Part shown: positions 25,465-32,869 of the stretch, in pieces | Layout of the letters: each line of letters starts with the position of its first letter | Numbering within the stretch: the first letter of the stretch is position 1 | Source: DAIODI01 sp046349255 | GTDB taxonomy: Bacteria; Pseudomonadota; Alphaproteobacteria; Rhizobiales; Aestuariivirgaceae | Reading direction: 5' to 3' | Assembly: GCA_046349255.1 (NCBI GenBank) | Contig: JAXMCR010000005.1 | Span: 248,001-312,000, forward strand | Length of the DNA stretch: 64,000 bases | Translations under genes and position numbers: made by a program | The notes under the pieces: generated by a model | What the model saw: the letters and a program-made list of their open reading frames with translations, nothing else | Database searches by the model: none | Told to the model about the DNA's origin: nothing

Positions 25465-27498
25465 ATGACGGATGACCGGCAGGACGCGCTGATCGTCTTC
25501 ACGCCCTCGGGCAAGCGCGGGCGGTTCGCCCTCGGCACGCCGGTACTGCAGGCGGCCCGCGCGCTCGGGGTGGACATCGACTCGGTGTGCGGCGGCCGCG
25601 CCATCTGCGGGCGCTGCCAGGTGACGCTGTCGGAAGGCGAGTTCGCCAAGCACGGCATCGTTTCCCGCGGCGACCACCTCAACGGCTTCACCGCCGTCGA
25701 GACCCGCTACGACGAGAAGCGCGGGCTGAAGCCCGGCCGCCGGCTGTCCTGCCAGACCAAGATCCTGGGCGACGTCGTGATCGACGTGCCGCCCGACTCG
25801 CAGGTGCACAAGCAGGTGGTGAGGAAGCGCGCCGACGCCCGCGCCATCGAGATGAACCCGGCCGTGCGCCTCTACTTCATCGAGGTGGAGGAGCCGGACA
25901 TGCACAAGCCCTCCTCCGACCTCGAGCGCGTCTACGCGGCCCTCGCCGCGCAATGGGGCATCGAGAACGTGACGTGCGGGCTCGACATCGTGCAGCACCT
26001 GCAGAAGACGCTGCGCAAGGGCGAGTGGAAGATCACCTGCGCCGTGCACCACCGCCTGCCGGGCGATGCGCCGCGCATCATCGCGGTGTGGCCGGGCTTC
26101 CACGACCAGGCTTTTGGCCTCGCCGTGGACGTCGGCTCGACGACGATCGCCGCGCACCTCTCGAACCTCGCCACCGGCGAGGTGGTCGCGTCCTCCGGCC
26201 TGATGAATCCGCAGATCCGGTTCGGCGAAGACCTGATGAGCCGGGTCTCCTACGTGATGATGAATCCGGGCGGGGAAGCCGAGATGACGGCGGCGGTGCG
26301 CGAGGCGCTCAACACGCTCGCCACGCAGGTCGCCGAGGAGGCGAAGGTTTCGGTCGAGGACATCCTCGACATCGTGCTCGTCGGCAACCCGGTGATGCAC
26401 CACCTGTTCCTCGGCATCGACCCGACCGAGCTCGGCGGCGCGCCGTTCGCGCTGGCGACGGGCCTGCCGATCACGCGGCCGGCGAAGGAGCTCGACCTGA
26501 AGCTCAACCCGGGCGCCTACGTCTACGTGCTGCCCTGCATCGCCGGTCACGTCGGCGCCGACACGGCGGGCGTGGTGCTCTCGGAATCGCCGCACCTCTC
26601 CGACGACCTGATGCTGGTGGTCGACGTCGGCACCAACGCCGAGATCGTGCTCGGCAACAAGCACCGCCTGCTCGCCTGCTCCTCGCCCACCGGGCCGGCC
26701 TTCGAGGGCGCGCAGATCTCCTGCGGCCAGCGCGCGGCACCCGGCGCGATCGAGCGCATCCGCATCGATCCCGTCACGCTCGAACCGCGCTACCGCGTGA
26801 TCGGTTCGGACCTCTGGTCGGACGATCCCCGCTTCGAGGAGGCCGTCGCAGCGACGGGTGTCACCGGCATCTGCGGCTCGGGCATCATCGAGGTGATCGC
26901 CGAGATGTACCTTGCCGGCATCATCAACCAGGACGGCCTCGTCGACGGCACGCTCGCCGAGCGCTCGCCGCGCATCCGGTCGAACGGGCGCACCTTCACC
27001 TACGTGGTGCGCGACGGCGAGCCGTTGATCTCGATCACCCAGAACGACGTGCGCGCGATCCAGCTCGCCAAGGCCGCGCTCTACGCCGGCACCCGGCTGC
27101 TGATGGACAAGCTCGGCGTCGACCAGGTGGACACGATCCGCCTTGCGGGCGCGTTCGGCTCGCACATCGACACGACCTACGCGATGGTGCTCGGCCTGAT
27201 CCCCGACGCGCCGCTGAACCGCGTGCAGTCGGCGGGCAACGCGGCAGGCACGGGGGCGCGCATCGCGCTTCTCAACACCAAGGGCCGCGACGAGATCGAG
27301 CACGTGGTGCGCCGCATCGAGAAGATCGAGACGGCGGTCGAGCCGAAATTCCAGCAGCACTTCGTCGAGGCGATGGCGATCCCGCACAAGACGGCCGCCT
27401 ACCCGAACCTCACGCAGGTGGTGAAGCTGCCGGAGCCGAAGACGATCGTGACCACGGAATCAGACGGCGGCGAGCGCCGCCGCCGGCGACGCGGCTAG
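25465..27498 (+). CDS. ASKHA/ferredoxin corrinoid-reactivating protein (RamA/AcsV-like)
   Basis: A 677-aa protein. The N-terminal plant-type [2Fe-2S] domain has Cys42, Cys48, Cys51 and Cys96 (DSVCGGRAICGRCQV and RLSCQT). The rest is an ASKHA ATPase domain (DUF4445 type): FGLAVDVGSTTIAAHL, VVDVGTNAEIVLGN, CSSPTGPAFEGAQI, TGICGSGIIEVIAEM and LAGAFGSHI. It couples ATP hydrolysis and an electron to reduce accidentally oxidised Co(II) corrinoid to Co(I), needed by all the MttB systems around it. It ends in GGERRRRRRG, the same kind of tail as the upstream methyltransferase. The electron donor is not obvious; the 226-aa Fe-S protein at 37 kb is a candidate. Confidence 0.9.
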   Translation: MTDDRQDALIVFTPSGKRGRFALGTPVLQAARALGVDIDSVCGGRAICGRCQVTLSEGEFAKHGIVSRGDHLNGFTAVETRYDEKRGLKPGRRLSCQTKILGDVVIDVPPDSQVHKQVVRKRADARAIEMNPAVRLYFIEVEEPDMHKPSSDLERVYAALAAQWGIENVTCGLDIVQHLQKTLRKGEWKITCAVHHRLPGDAPRIIAVWPGFHDQAFGLAVDVGSTTIAAHLSNLATGEVVASSGLMNPQIRFGEDLMSRVSYVMMNPGGEAEMTAAVREALNTLATQVAEEAKVSVEDILDIVLVGNPVMHHLFLGIDPTELGGAPFALATGLPITRPAKELDLKLNPGAYVYVLPCIAGHVGADTAGVVLSESPHLSDDLMLVVDVGTNAEIVLGNKHRLLACSSPTGPAFEGAQISCGQRAAPGAIERIRIDPVTLEPRYRVIGSDLWSDDPRFEEAVAATGVTGICGSGIIEVIAEMYLAGIINQDGLVDGTLAERSPRIRSNGRTFTYVVRDGEPLISITQNDVRAIQLAKAALYAGTRLLMDKLGVDQVDTIRLAGAFGSHIDTTYAMVLGLIPDAPLNRVQSAGNAAGTGARIALLNTKGRDEIEHVVRRIEKIETAVEPKFQQHFVEAMAIPHKTAAYPNLTQVVKLPEPKTIVTTESDGGERRRRRRG

Positions 27499-27502
27499 CG
27501 CC

Positions 27503-28114
27503 TCAGGACGATGCGCCCGCGTCGAGGAGCGGCGGGCATTTCAGCATGCGGAGCATGGCCTGGACGGCGAGCACGCTCGCGCGCAGATCGCCGTAGCCGC
27601 GGTTGAGCGCGGGAAGCCCCCGGGCGAGCGCCAGGAACAGCGCGGCGAGCGCGGCGCAATCGGTACCCTCGGGAAGATCGCCGTCGCGCACCGCGCGTTC
27701 GCAGCGGGCCTTCAGCGCGGCTTCGGTGATCTCGAGGTTCGAGTGGATCGTCTTGCCGACGGGGCCTTCCGTGCCGCCGAGTTCGAGCGCCGCCATCGTC
27801 ATCGGGCAGCCGCGCGGCAGACCGCGCGTGCCGAGGCGGATCAGCAGGCCCTCGAAGAAGCCGGCGATCGCGTCGACGAAATCGGGACGGTCGAGCGTGG
27901 CGGCAAGTGGCGCGCCATACGTCTCCGAGAAGCGCTCGAGGCATTTTAGGTAGAGCGCTTCCTTGTCGCCGAACGCGTTGTAAAGCGACGACTTGTTGAG
28001 CCCGGTCGCGGCGGTGAGTTCGGAGTAGGAGGCGCCTTCGAAGCCGCGCATCCAGAACACACGCAACGCCTGATCGAGAGCCTCGGAAGGCTTGAACTGT
28101 TTTGCACCGGCCAA
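27503..28114 (-). CDS. TetR-family transcriptional regulator
   Basis: A 203-aa regulator with an N-terminal helix-turn-helix (ASYSELTAATGLNKSSLYNAFGDKEALYLKCL) and a C-terminal ligand domain containing RGCPMTMAALELG, typical of the YezE/AcuR-like TetR group. Translation begins at TTG 28114 with AGGAA six bases upstream; no ATG fits. It converges tail-to-tail with the reactivase gene, 4 bp apart, and may regulate the corrinoid genes, but no operator was identified. The 129 bp upstream contain its promoter and then the MttB fragment. Confidence 0.85.
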   Translation of the reverse strand: MAGAKQFKPSEALDQALRVFWMRGFEGASYSELTAATGLNKSSLYNAFGDKEALYLKCLERFSETYGAPLAATLDRPDFVDAIAGFFEGLLIRLGTRGLPRGCPMTMAALELGGTEGPVGKTIHSNLEITEAALKARCERAVRDGDLPEGTDCAALAALFLALARGLPALNRGYGDLRASVLAVQAMLRMLKCPPLLDAGASS

Positions 28115-28243
28115 GAAGTGTTCCTCGACGCCCGTCGATGTTCAATCGGCAATCGAATCAGCAGCGCCACCCCGCCGAATTCTTAAGAAAGTACGACGTC
28201 ACGCGCAACGCGCGCTCTGCGTGTGGAAACGTTTCGACACACT

Positions 28244-28579
28244 TCAAAAGTCCGTCTTCTCGCCGCCCTCGGCGATGCGTCTACTGACGAACGCCTCGAG
28301 TTCGGCGTTGCGGTCTTCCGGGAGCGTCGGCTCGCGGTATTCGGCGAGCGCGCGCTTCCAGAGTTGCGTCGCCTTGGTCGAGGCTTCCGGCGACCCCGCG
28401 GCGGTCCACTGCTGGAAGTTCCGCCAGTCCGAAATCATCGGCGCGTAGAACGCCGTCTCGTAGCGTTCGAGCGTGTGCTGCGCGCCGAAGAAGTGGCCGC
28501 CCGGCCCCACCTCGCGGATGGCGGAAAGGCCCAGCGCGTCGTCGCTCGACTCGAACGGCTCGACCATCTGCAGTAGGTC
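28244..28579 (-). pseudogene. 3'-terminal fragment of an MttB gene
   Basis: The reverse strand encodes only the last about 110 residues of an MttB protein (IREVGPGGHFFGAQHT, YETAFYAPMISDWRNFQQW, ending EGGEKTDF). Residues AFLE present in the intact copy are lost through a 12-bp in-frame deletion. At 28579 the homology stops abruptly at AT-rich foreign DNA, so there is no promoter or N-terminal half. It is about 97% identical (10 mismatches over 336 bases) to the 3' end of the intact MttB-2 gene at 30611. Confidence 0.85.
28244..28579. repeat. Left direct repeat flanking the ParA-SIR2 island
   Basis: Same bases as the MttB fragment. Aligns to 30611-30958 with 10 mismatches and one 12-bp gap, both copies in the same orientation. 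Homology extends about 10 bp past the stop codon and then ends. Confidence 0.9.
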
Positions 28580-28606
28580 AAAAAAAGCAATCAATCGTGA
28601 CGGGTA

Positions 28607-28635
28607 TCGACACGCTGCCCATCCCTACCTATAGA
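28607..28635 (+). promoter_or_regulatory. Predicted sigma-70 promoter of the ParA-SIR2 operon
   Basis: TCGACA (28607-28612) and TATAGA (28630-28635) are separated by 17 bp. Transcription would begin near 28642, just before the AGGGGAG ribosome-binding site at 28647. The promoter lies wholly in the foreign DNA, so the cassette carries its own expression signal. Confidence 0.45.
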
Positions 28636-28659
28636 GGTTGCACGTTAGGGGAGAAACTT

Positions 28660-29691
28660 GTGAGATCAATCGTTCTCTTCAATAACAAAGGTGGTGTCGG
28701 GAAAACCACCCTTACCGCCAACGTCGCCGCATACATCGCTCAAAAATTTGATAAACGAGTCTGTGTGATCGACGGCGACCCTCAATGTAACGTGACCCAA
28801 CTAATCTTGGGCGACGACAAAACTATAGAATTGTACTGGCCAAATAGACGCTCGCCCCTAAAGCGGACCGCGACGTTGCTTGATGTGGTCCAACCCATCA
28901 TGGATGGAGATGCCAACATAGATGCTGAAATCAATCCTCAACTCGCAATAGACAATCGCTTTGGTGTTGATTTGATTCCTGGACATCCCCGGATCTCTGC
29001 AGTGGAGGACACGCTTTCGAGAGCTTGGACCGATCTCACGGCTGCGAAAATTGGAGGTTTCAGGATAACACTTTGGCTCAAATATTTGCTAAACGAGTTG
29101 AATTCTAAGTATGATTACGTTTTTGTTGACGTAGGTCCTAGTCTTGGCTCGATTAACCGTTCAATTTTGGTTTCATGCAGCTCGTTTATAACACCTTTAG
29201 GATCTGACGTCTTCAGTCTCCTCGGCATTAGAAACATTGCTCAATGGATGACAACTTGGGCCGACGAGTATTCCCGATCCCATAGTTCAGCTACTCGCTC
29301 GAATAGCGAGCAGGTGGAAAAATATGATGTGCCAACGGAGTTAAGCATCACTTCGGGTTTTGGGGGTTACACACTACAACAATACATAACCAAATCAAAG
29401 CAAGGCAAGAGACGTGCAACTGTTGCGTTTGAAAAGATAATGGAAAGGGTTCCGAAGGAGGTGGAAACAAATCTTTCTAGATTTATGCCGTCTTCAATGA
29501 ACGTGGATGATTTGCACTTAGGTGACGTTCCAAATCTTTATAGTATTATTCCTCTCGCGCAGAATGTTAACGCGCCGATCTTTGCCCTCAAGGGAAGTGA
29601 TAAGCTTGTCGGCTCTCAGTATCAGCAGGCACAGTCTTATTCACAACTCATCGCTGGTGTTTCTACAAAACTAGTACAGAACATCGGATAG
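28660..29691 (+). CDS. ParA-family ATPase of the island cassette
   Basis: A 343-aa P-loop ATPase. It has a deviant Walker A NNKGGVGKTT (residues 8-17), the CVIDGDPQCN motif (35-44) and a Walker B region YVFVDVGPSLG (153-163; the usual DxPP is DVGP). After about residue 200 it has a longer insert than partition ParAs, including FGGYTLQQYITKSKQGKRR and a serine/charged stretch. The GTG at 28660 is chosen because AGGGGAG sits six bases upstream; frame extension to 28597 lacks such support. The SIR2 gene starts 4 bp after the stop, so the two form a single operon. No ParB or parS is present. A role as sensor or activator of the SIR2 effector is inferred from the pairing. Confidence 0.8.
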   Translation: MRSIVLFNNKGGVGKTTLTANVAAYIAQKFDKRVCVIDGDPQCNVTQLILGDDKTIELYWPNRRSPLKRTATLLDVVQPIMDGDANIDAEINPQLAIDNRFGVDLIPGHPRISAVEDTLSRAWTDLTAAKIGGFRITLWLKYLLNELNSKYDYVFVDVGPSLGSINRSILVSCSSFITPLGSDVFSLLGIRNIAQWMTTWADEYSRSHSSATRSNSEQVEKYDVPTELSITSGFGGYTLQQYITKSKQGKRRATVAFEKIMERVPKEVETNLSRFMPSSMNVDDLHLGDVPNLYSIIPLAQNVNAPIFALKGSDKLVGSQYQQAQSYSQLIAGVSTKLVQNIG

Positions 29692-29695
29692 CCAG

Positions 29696-30550
29696 ATGGC
29701 TCTGTGGCCGGAAAGCGTTGTTCAAGAAGTTGCTGAACGACGGGCGGTGTTCGTCGTGGGCGCGGGCGCATCAATGGCGACGGAAGATAAGCATGGCAAG
29801 CGGCCTCCCTCCTGGAGCGAGCTGCTCCGGACACTGGCGCGCGCACTCTCTCGGCGTGCTGAAAAGACATATGCACTGAAGTTAATTCTAAATAATCAAT
29901 TTCTCGAGGCTGCACAAATAATCGAAGAAAGCATTGCACCAGCTGAGTTCGCGTCGATTATTCAGCGGGAGCTGAAATTGAGGGATTATACTCCGTCCCG
30001 AATACATGCAGCGATTCTAGGTATGGATCCAAAGGTAGTCGTTACTAAAAATTATGACGAGATTTATGAGAAGCAGTTCAGCCGGGGTCCAATTGGGAAC
30101 GGACACGTAGTCTGCAAATATTATGATTCGCACTTTATAAATGATCTTAGATCGGGGCAACGATGTATTTTCAAAATGCATGGGTGCGTGACAGATCCAA
30201 CAAAAATCGTACTATCAAAGACTTCTTACTTCCGGGCACGACGTGACTATCGTCAGTTTTTTACAGCTATGGATTCCCTCTTTTTAGTTAGCACGCTGAT
30301 TTTTGTCGCTACTAGCTTTGAAGACCCTGACTTACAGCTAATTCTTGAAAATAACAACATTGCTGCTACATCTAATCATCATCATTACCTTATCACAGAA
30401 AAACTTGCACATACATCTCAGCGCAATATTCTTCGACAAAATTATAATATTCATCCTATTGAGTACAAAAAAGGTAACCACATTAAGGTCGCAGAGTACT
30501 TAGAAGAACTGAGAGCAGAAGTAGAGCAGTGGCGTTCTACACATGATTAA
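29696..30550 (+). CDS. SIR2-like domain protein, probable NADase effector
   Basis: A 284-aa single-domain protein of the bacterial SIR2-like group. The NAD-binding motif is VVGAGAS (20-26) with PSWSELL following; TKNYDE (117-122) supplies the catalytic Asn119 and Asp121; KMHG (160-163) supplies the catalytic His162; TSFEDPDL (206-213) matches the SFxDP motif. In defence systems such as Thoeris, DSR and SIR2-HerA these domains destroy NAD+ to abort phage infection. All key residues are present, so activity is expected. No membrane or DNA-binding domain is seen. Start ATG at 29696 follows the ParA gene stop by four bases. Base composition is as foreign as its partner. Confidence 0.85.
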   Translation: MALWPESVVQEVAERRAVFVVGAGASMATEDKHGKRPPSWSELLRTLARALSRRAEKTYALKLILNNQFLEAAQIIEESIAPAEFASIIQRELKLRDYTPSRIHAAILGMDPKVVVTKNYDEIYEKQFSRGPIGNGHVVCKYYDSHFINDLRSGQRCIFKMHGCVTDPTKIVLSKTSYFRARRDYRQFFTAMDSLFLVSTLIFVATSFEDPDLQLILENNNIAATSNHHHYLITEKLAHTSQRNILRQNYNIHPIEYKKGNHIKVAEYLEELRAEVEQWRSTHD

Positions 30551-30610
30551 CCGGTAAAGTTCCTTCCTAACTGATCTTATTGATTACCATGTACCTTTGC
30601 TCGGCACACC

Positions 30611-30958
30611 TCAAAAGTCCGTCTTCTCGCCGCCCTCGGCGATGCGTCGGCTGACGAACGCCTCGAGTTCGGCGTTGCGGTCTTCCGGGAGCGTCGGCTC
30701 GCGGTATTCGGCGAGCGCGCGCTTCCAGAGCTGCGTCGCCTTGGTCGAGGCTTCCGGCGACCCCGCGGCGGTCCACTGCTGGAAGTTCCGCCAGTCGGAA
30801 ATCATCGGCGCGTAGAACGCCGTCTCGTAGCGTTCGAGCGTGTGCTGCGCGCCGAAGAAGTGGCCGCCCGGCCCCACCTCGCGGATCGCGGCGAGGCCCA
30901 GCGCGTCGTCGCTCGTGTCGAACGGCTCGAGGAACGCCTCGACCATCTGCAGGAGGTC
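30611..30958. repeat. Right direct repeat flanking the ParA-SIR2 island
   Basis: Second copy of the MttB 3'-end sequence, embedded in the intact MttB-2 gene. Partner of 28244-28579, offset 2367 bp at the shared stop codon. Confidence 0.9.
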
Positions 30959-32149
30959 GCAGTCGAGCGCAAACTTCTCGAACGAGCCGACGAGGCCGCC
31001 CTCCATCCAGCCCGCCGCGTGCAGGATGAGGTTGCCGCCGCCCATGATCGCGGCCCATAGCGAGAACACCGACTCGTAGGCGGCCTGCGCGTCGACGGCG
31101 TTTGCCGCGTTGGTGTTCGACGTGCGGTAGGGCAGCCGGTAGCGGCGCGCCATCTGCCCGCCGGCGATCGTCGCCTTCATGTACTCGGGCGTGCCGAACG
31201 CGGGCGCGCCCGACTTCATGTCGACGTTCGAGGTGAAGCCGCCGTAGACGAATGGCGCGCCGGGCTTTGCCAGCTGGTTCAGCACGAGGCCGGCGAGCGC
31301 CTCGGCGTTCTGCTCGACGACGGCGCCCGCCATCGTCACCGGCGCCATCGCGCCCGCGAGCGTGAACGGCGTGACGCAGCACACCTGGCCATGGCGCGCC
31401 ATCTCGATGACGCCCATCGCCATCGGCCCGTCGAGCTTCAGCGGCGAGTTGGTGTTGATAACGGTGAAGATCGACGGCTCGCGCGCGAGCTGCTCGTGCG
31501 ACACGCCGCGGGCGATGCGCGCCATCTCGATGCCGTCCATCAGGCGCGCGCGCCCGGTCGAGGAGGTGAACATCACCTTGTCGGAGAGCCGGGCCTTGTT
31601 CGCGCCGATGAAGAGGTGGCGGATCGAGGCGTGCACGTCGAGCGCATCCGTCGAGCCGCCGCCGGCGAAGTGTATGCAGTTGAAGAACTGCGACAGGCGG
31701 ATGAAGTCGGCGTTGTCCTGCAGCGTGCCGGGGCGGCGGCCGCGCTCGCTGTCGGAGCAGTTGGGCGGACCGCCGACGGGAGAGAACGTCACCCAGTCGC
31801 CGCCGATGCGGACGTGATGCTCGGGGTTGCGGGCGTAGACGGTGAACTCCTCCGGCGCTGTGCCGATCGAGGCCTCGACGATCTCGCGGCCGATGCGCAC
31901 GCGCTCGCCCGCAACGATCGCGCCGGCCTTGCGGTACATCTCGATCGCCTCGGGGAGCAGCACGTCCATGCCGATCTCCTCGAGGAGGTCGAGCGAGGCG
32001 CGGTGGATCGTCTCGACCTGCTCGGCCGACAAAAGCTCCATCGGCCTGAACGGCCGGCGCGGCTGCTTCCACGGCAGTTGCGCGATGGGCTGAGGACCCG
32101 ACTCGCGGCCGCGACCGGTGCGGCGGTTCAGGCGGGCTTGCTCTGCCAT
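30611..32149 (-). CDS. MttB-superfamily methyltransferase 2 (non-pyrrolysine)
   Basis: A 512-aa corrinoid methyltransferase, closely paralogous to MttB-3 at 32.9 kb (shared INTNSPLKLDGPM-type, TPFTLAGAMAPVT, FGTPEYMKA and ISDWRNFQQWTAAGSPEA stretches) and less to MttB-1. No in-frame amber codon. Residues 6-18 (RLNRRTGRGRESG) are Arg/Gly-rich. The ATG at 32149 has GGAG upstream. The 3' end (30611-30958) is the right copy of the repeat that flanks the ParA-SIR2 island, so this gene was rebuilt or left intact when the island came in. Divergent from the GST gene across 79 bp. Confidence 0.85.
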   Translation of the reverse strand: MAEQARLNRRTGRGRESGPQPIAQLPWKQPRRPFRPMELLSAEQVETIHRASLDLLEEIGMDVLLPEAIEMYRKAGAIVAGERVRIGREIVEASIGTAPEEFTVYARNPEHHVRIGGDWVTFSPVGGPPNCSDSERGRRPGTLQDNADFIRLSQFFNCIHFAGGGSTDALDVHASIRHLFIGANKARLSDKVMFTSSTGRARLMDGIEMARIARGVSHEQLAREPSIFTVINTNSPLKLDGPMAMGVIEMARHGQVCCVTPFTLAGAMAPVTMAGAVVEQNAEALAGLVLNQLAKPGAPFVYGGFTSNVDMKSGAPAFGTPEYMKATIAGGQMARRYRLPYRTSNTNAANAVDAQAAYESVFSLWAAIMGGGNLILHAAGWMEGGLVGSFEKFALDCDLLQMVEAFLEPFDTSDDALGLAAIREVGPGGHFFGAQHTLERYETAFYAPMISDWRNFQQWTAAGSPEASTKATQLWKRALAEYREPTLPEDRNAELEAFVSRRIAEGGEKTDF

Positions 32150-32228
32150 GGACACTCCGTCACGAAAATGCACCACCCCGTGCGCCATCATCGTATCGAA
32201 GATCGAGCCACGCGAGGAGCCGGAATCC

Positions 32229-32858
32229 ATGACCGACATCGTTCTCTACCATGCAGCGCCGTCACGCTCGTCCATCGTGCTGTGGATGCTCGAGGAACTG
32301 GGCGTGCCGTACGAGCTCAAGGTGCTGAACCTGCAGGCGGGCGACGGTCAGTCCACGGAGTTTCGCAAGATGTCGCCGTTCGGCAAGGTCCCATGCCTCG
32401 TGCACAAGGGCGTTGCGATGACCGAGGTATCGGCGATCTGCACCTACCTCGCCGACGAGTTCCCCGACCGGAAGCTCAACGTTCCCGTCGGCCAGCCGAA
32501 GCGCGGGCAGTACCTCAAGTGGATGTTCTACGGGCCCTCCGTGTTCGAGCCGGCGCTGATCGACAAGACCTTTCCCCGCGCCGCACCCGCGCAGCCGGGC
32601 GCGCTCGGCTGGCGGGCGCTGCCGGAGGTGCTCGACGTGATCGACGCGGGGTTGAAGCCCGGGCCGTGGCTGATGGGCGACCAGTTCACCGCGGCCGACG
32701 TGATCATCGGCTCCGGCATCCGCTGGGGCACGCTGTTCATGGGCGTCGACAAGCGCGAGGCGTTCACCGCCTACATCGAGCGCCAGATGGCACGCCCGGC
32801 CCTTCAGCGCGCGATGGCGAAGGACCAGGAGATCATGGCGCGGAAGGCGGCGTCGTAG
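32229..32858 (+). CDS. Glutathione S-transferase family protein
   Basis: A 209-aa cytosolic GST. The N-terminal thioredoxin-like half begins DIVLYHAAPSRSSIVLWMLEELGVPYEL (a Ser/Arg site where glutathione is bound), with FRKMSPFGKVPCLVHKG and TEVSAICTYLADEFP; the helical C-terminal half ends with a GDQFTAADVIIGSGI motif. Substrate unknown. GAGGAG lies upstream of the ATG at 32229. It is placed between two MttB genes but no specific link to methyl transfer can be shown. Confidence 0.85.
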   Translation: MTDIVLYHAAPSRSSIVLWMLEELGVPYELKVLNLQAGDGQSTEFRKMSPFGKVPCLVHKGVAMTEVSAICTYLADEFPDRKLNVPVGQPKRGQYLKWMFYGPSVFEPALIDKTFPRAAPAQPGALGWRALPEVLDVIDAGLKPGPWLMGDQFTAADVIIGSGIRWGTLFMGVDKREAFTAYIERQMARPALQRAMAKDQEIMARKAAS

Positions 32859-32869
32859 AAGTAACCGTC

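Larger units (their letters stand above)
28580..30600. mobile_element. AT-rich two-gene genomic island between direct repeats
   Basis: About 2 kb of DNA with base and codon use unlike its surroundings: 30301-30360 has 21 G/C of 60, while 30721-30780 in the flank has 43 of 60. It carries only a ParA-family and a SIR2-family gene. It sits exactly between two copies of an MttB 3' end, as if it had entered within that gene and regenerated its end, or replaced the front of a tandem duplicate. No integrase, transposase or tRNA is present, so the mechanism is unknown. Confidence 0.75.

Noticed and set aside
24010..27387. Very long open frame on the minus strand across the corrinoid methyltransferase and reactivase genes
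   Set aside because: It is opposite two well-supported genes with recognised motifs, and its translation is a low-complexity Arg/His/Asp/Leu-rich sequence typical of antisense frames in high-GC DNA.
28580..30600. Island as a plasmid partition locus
   Set aside because: There is a ParA-type gene but no ParB, no parS-like repeats and no replication gene; the second gene is SIR2-like.
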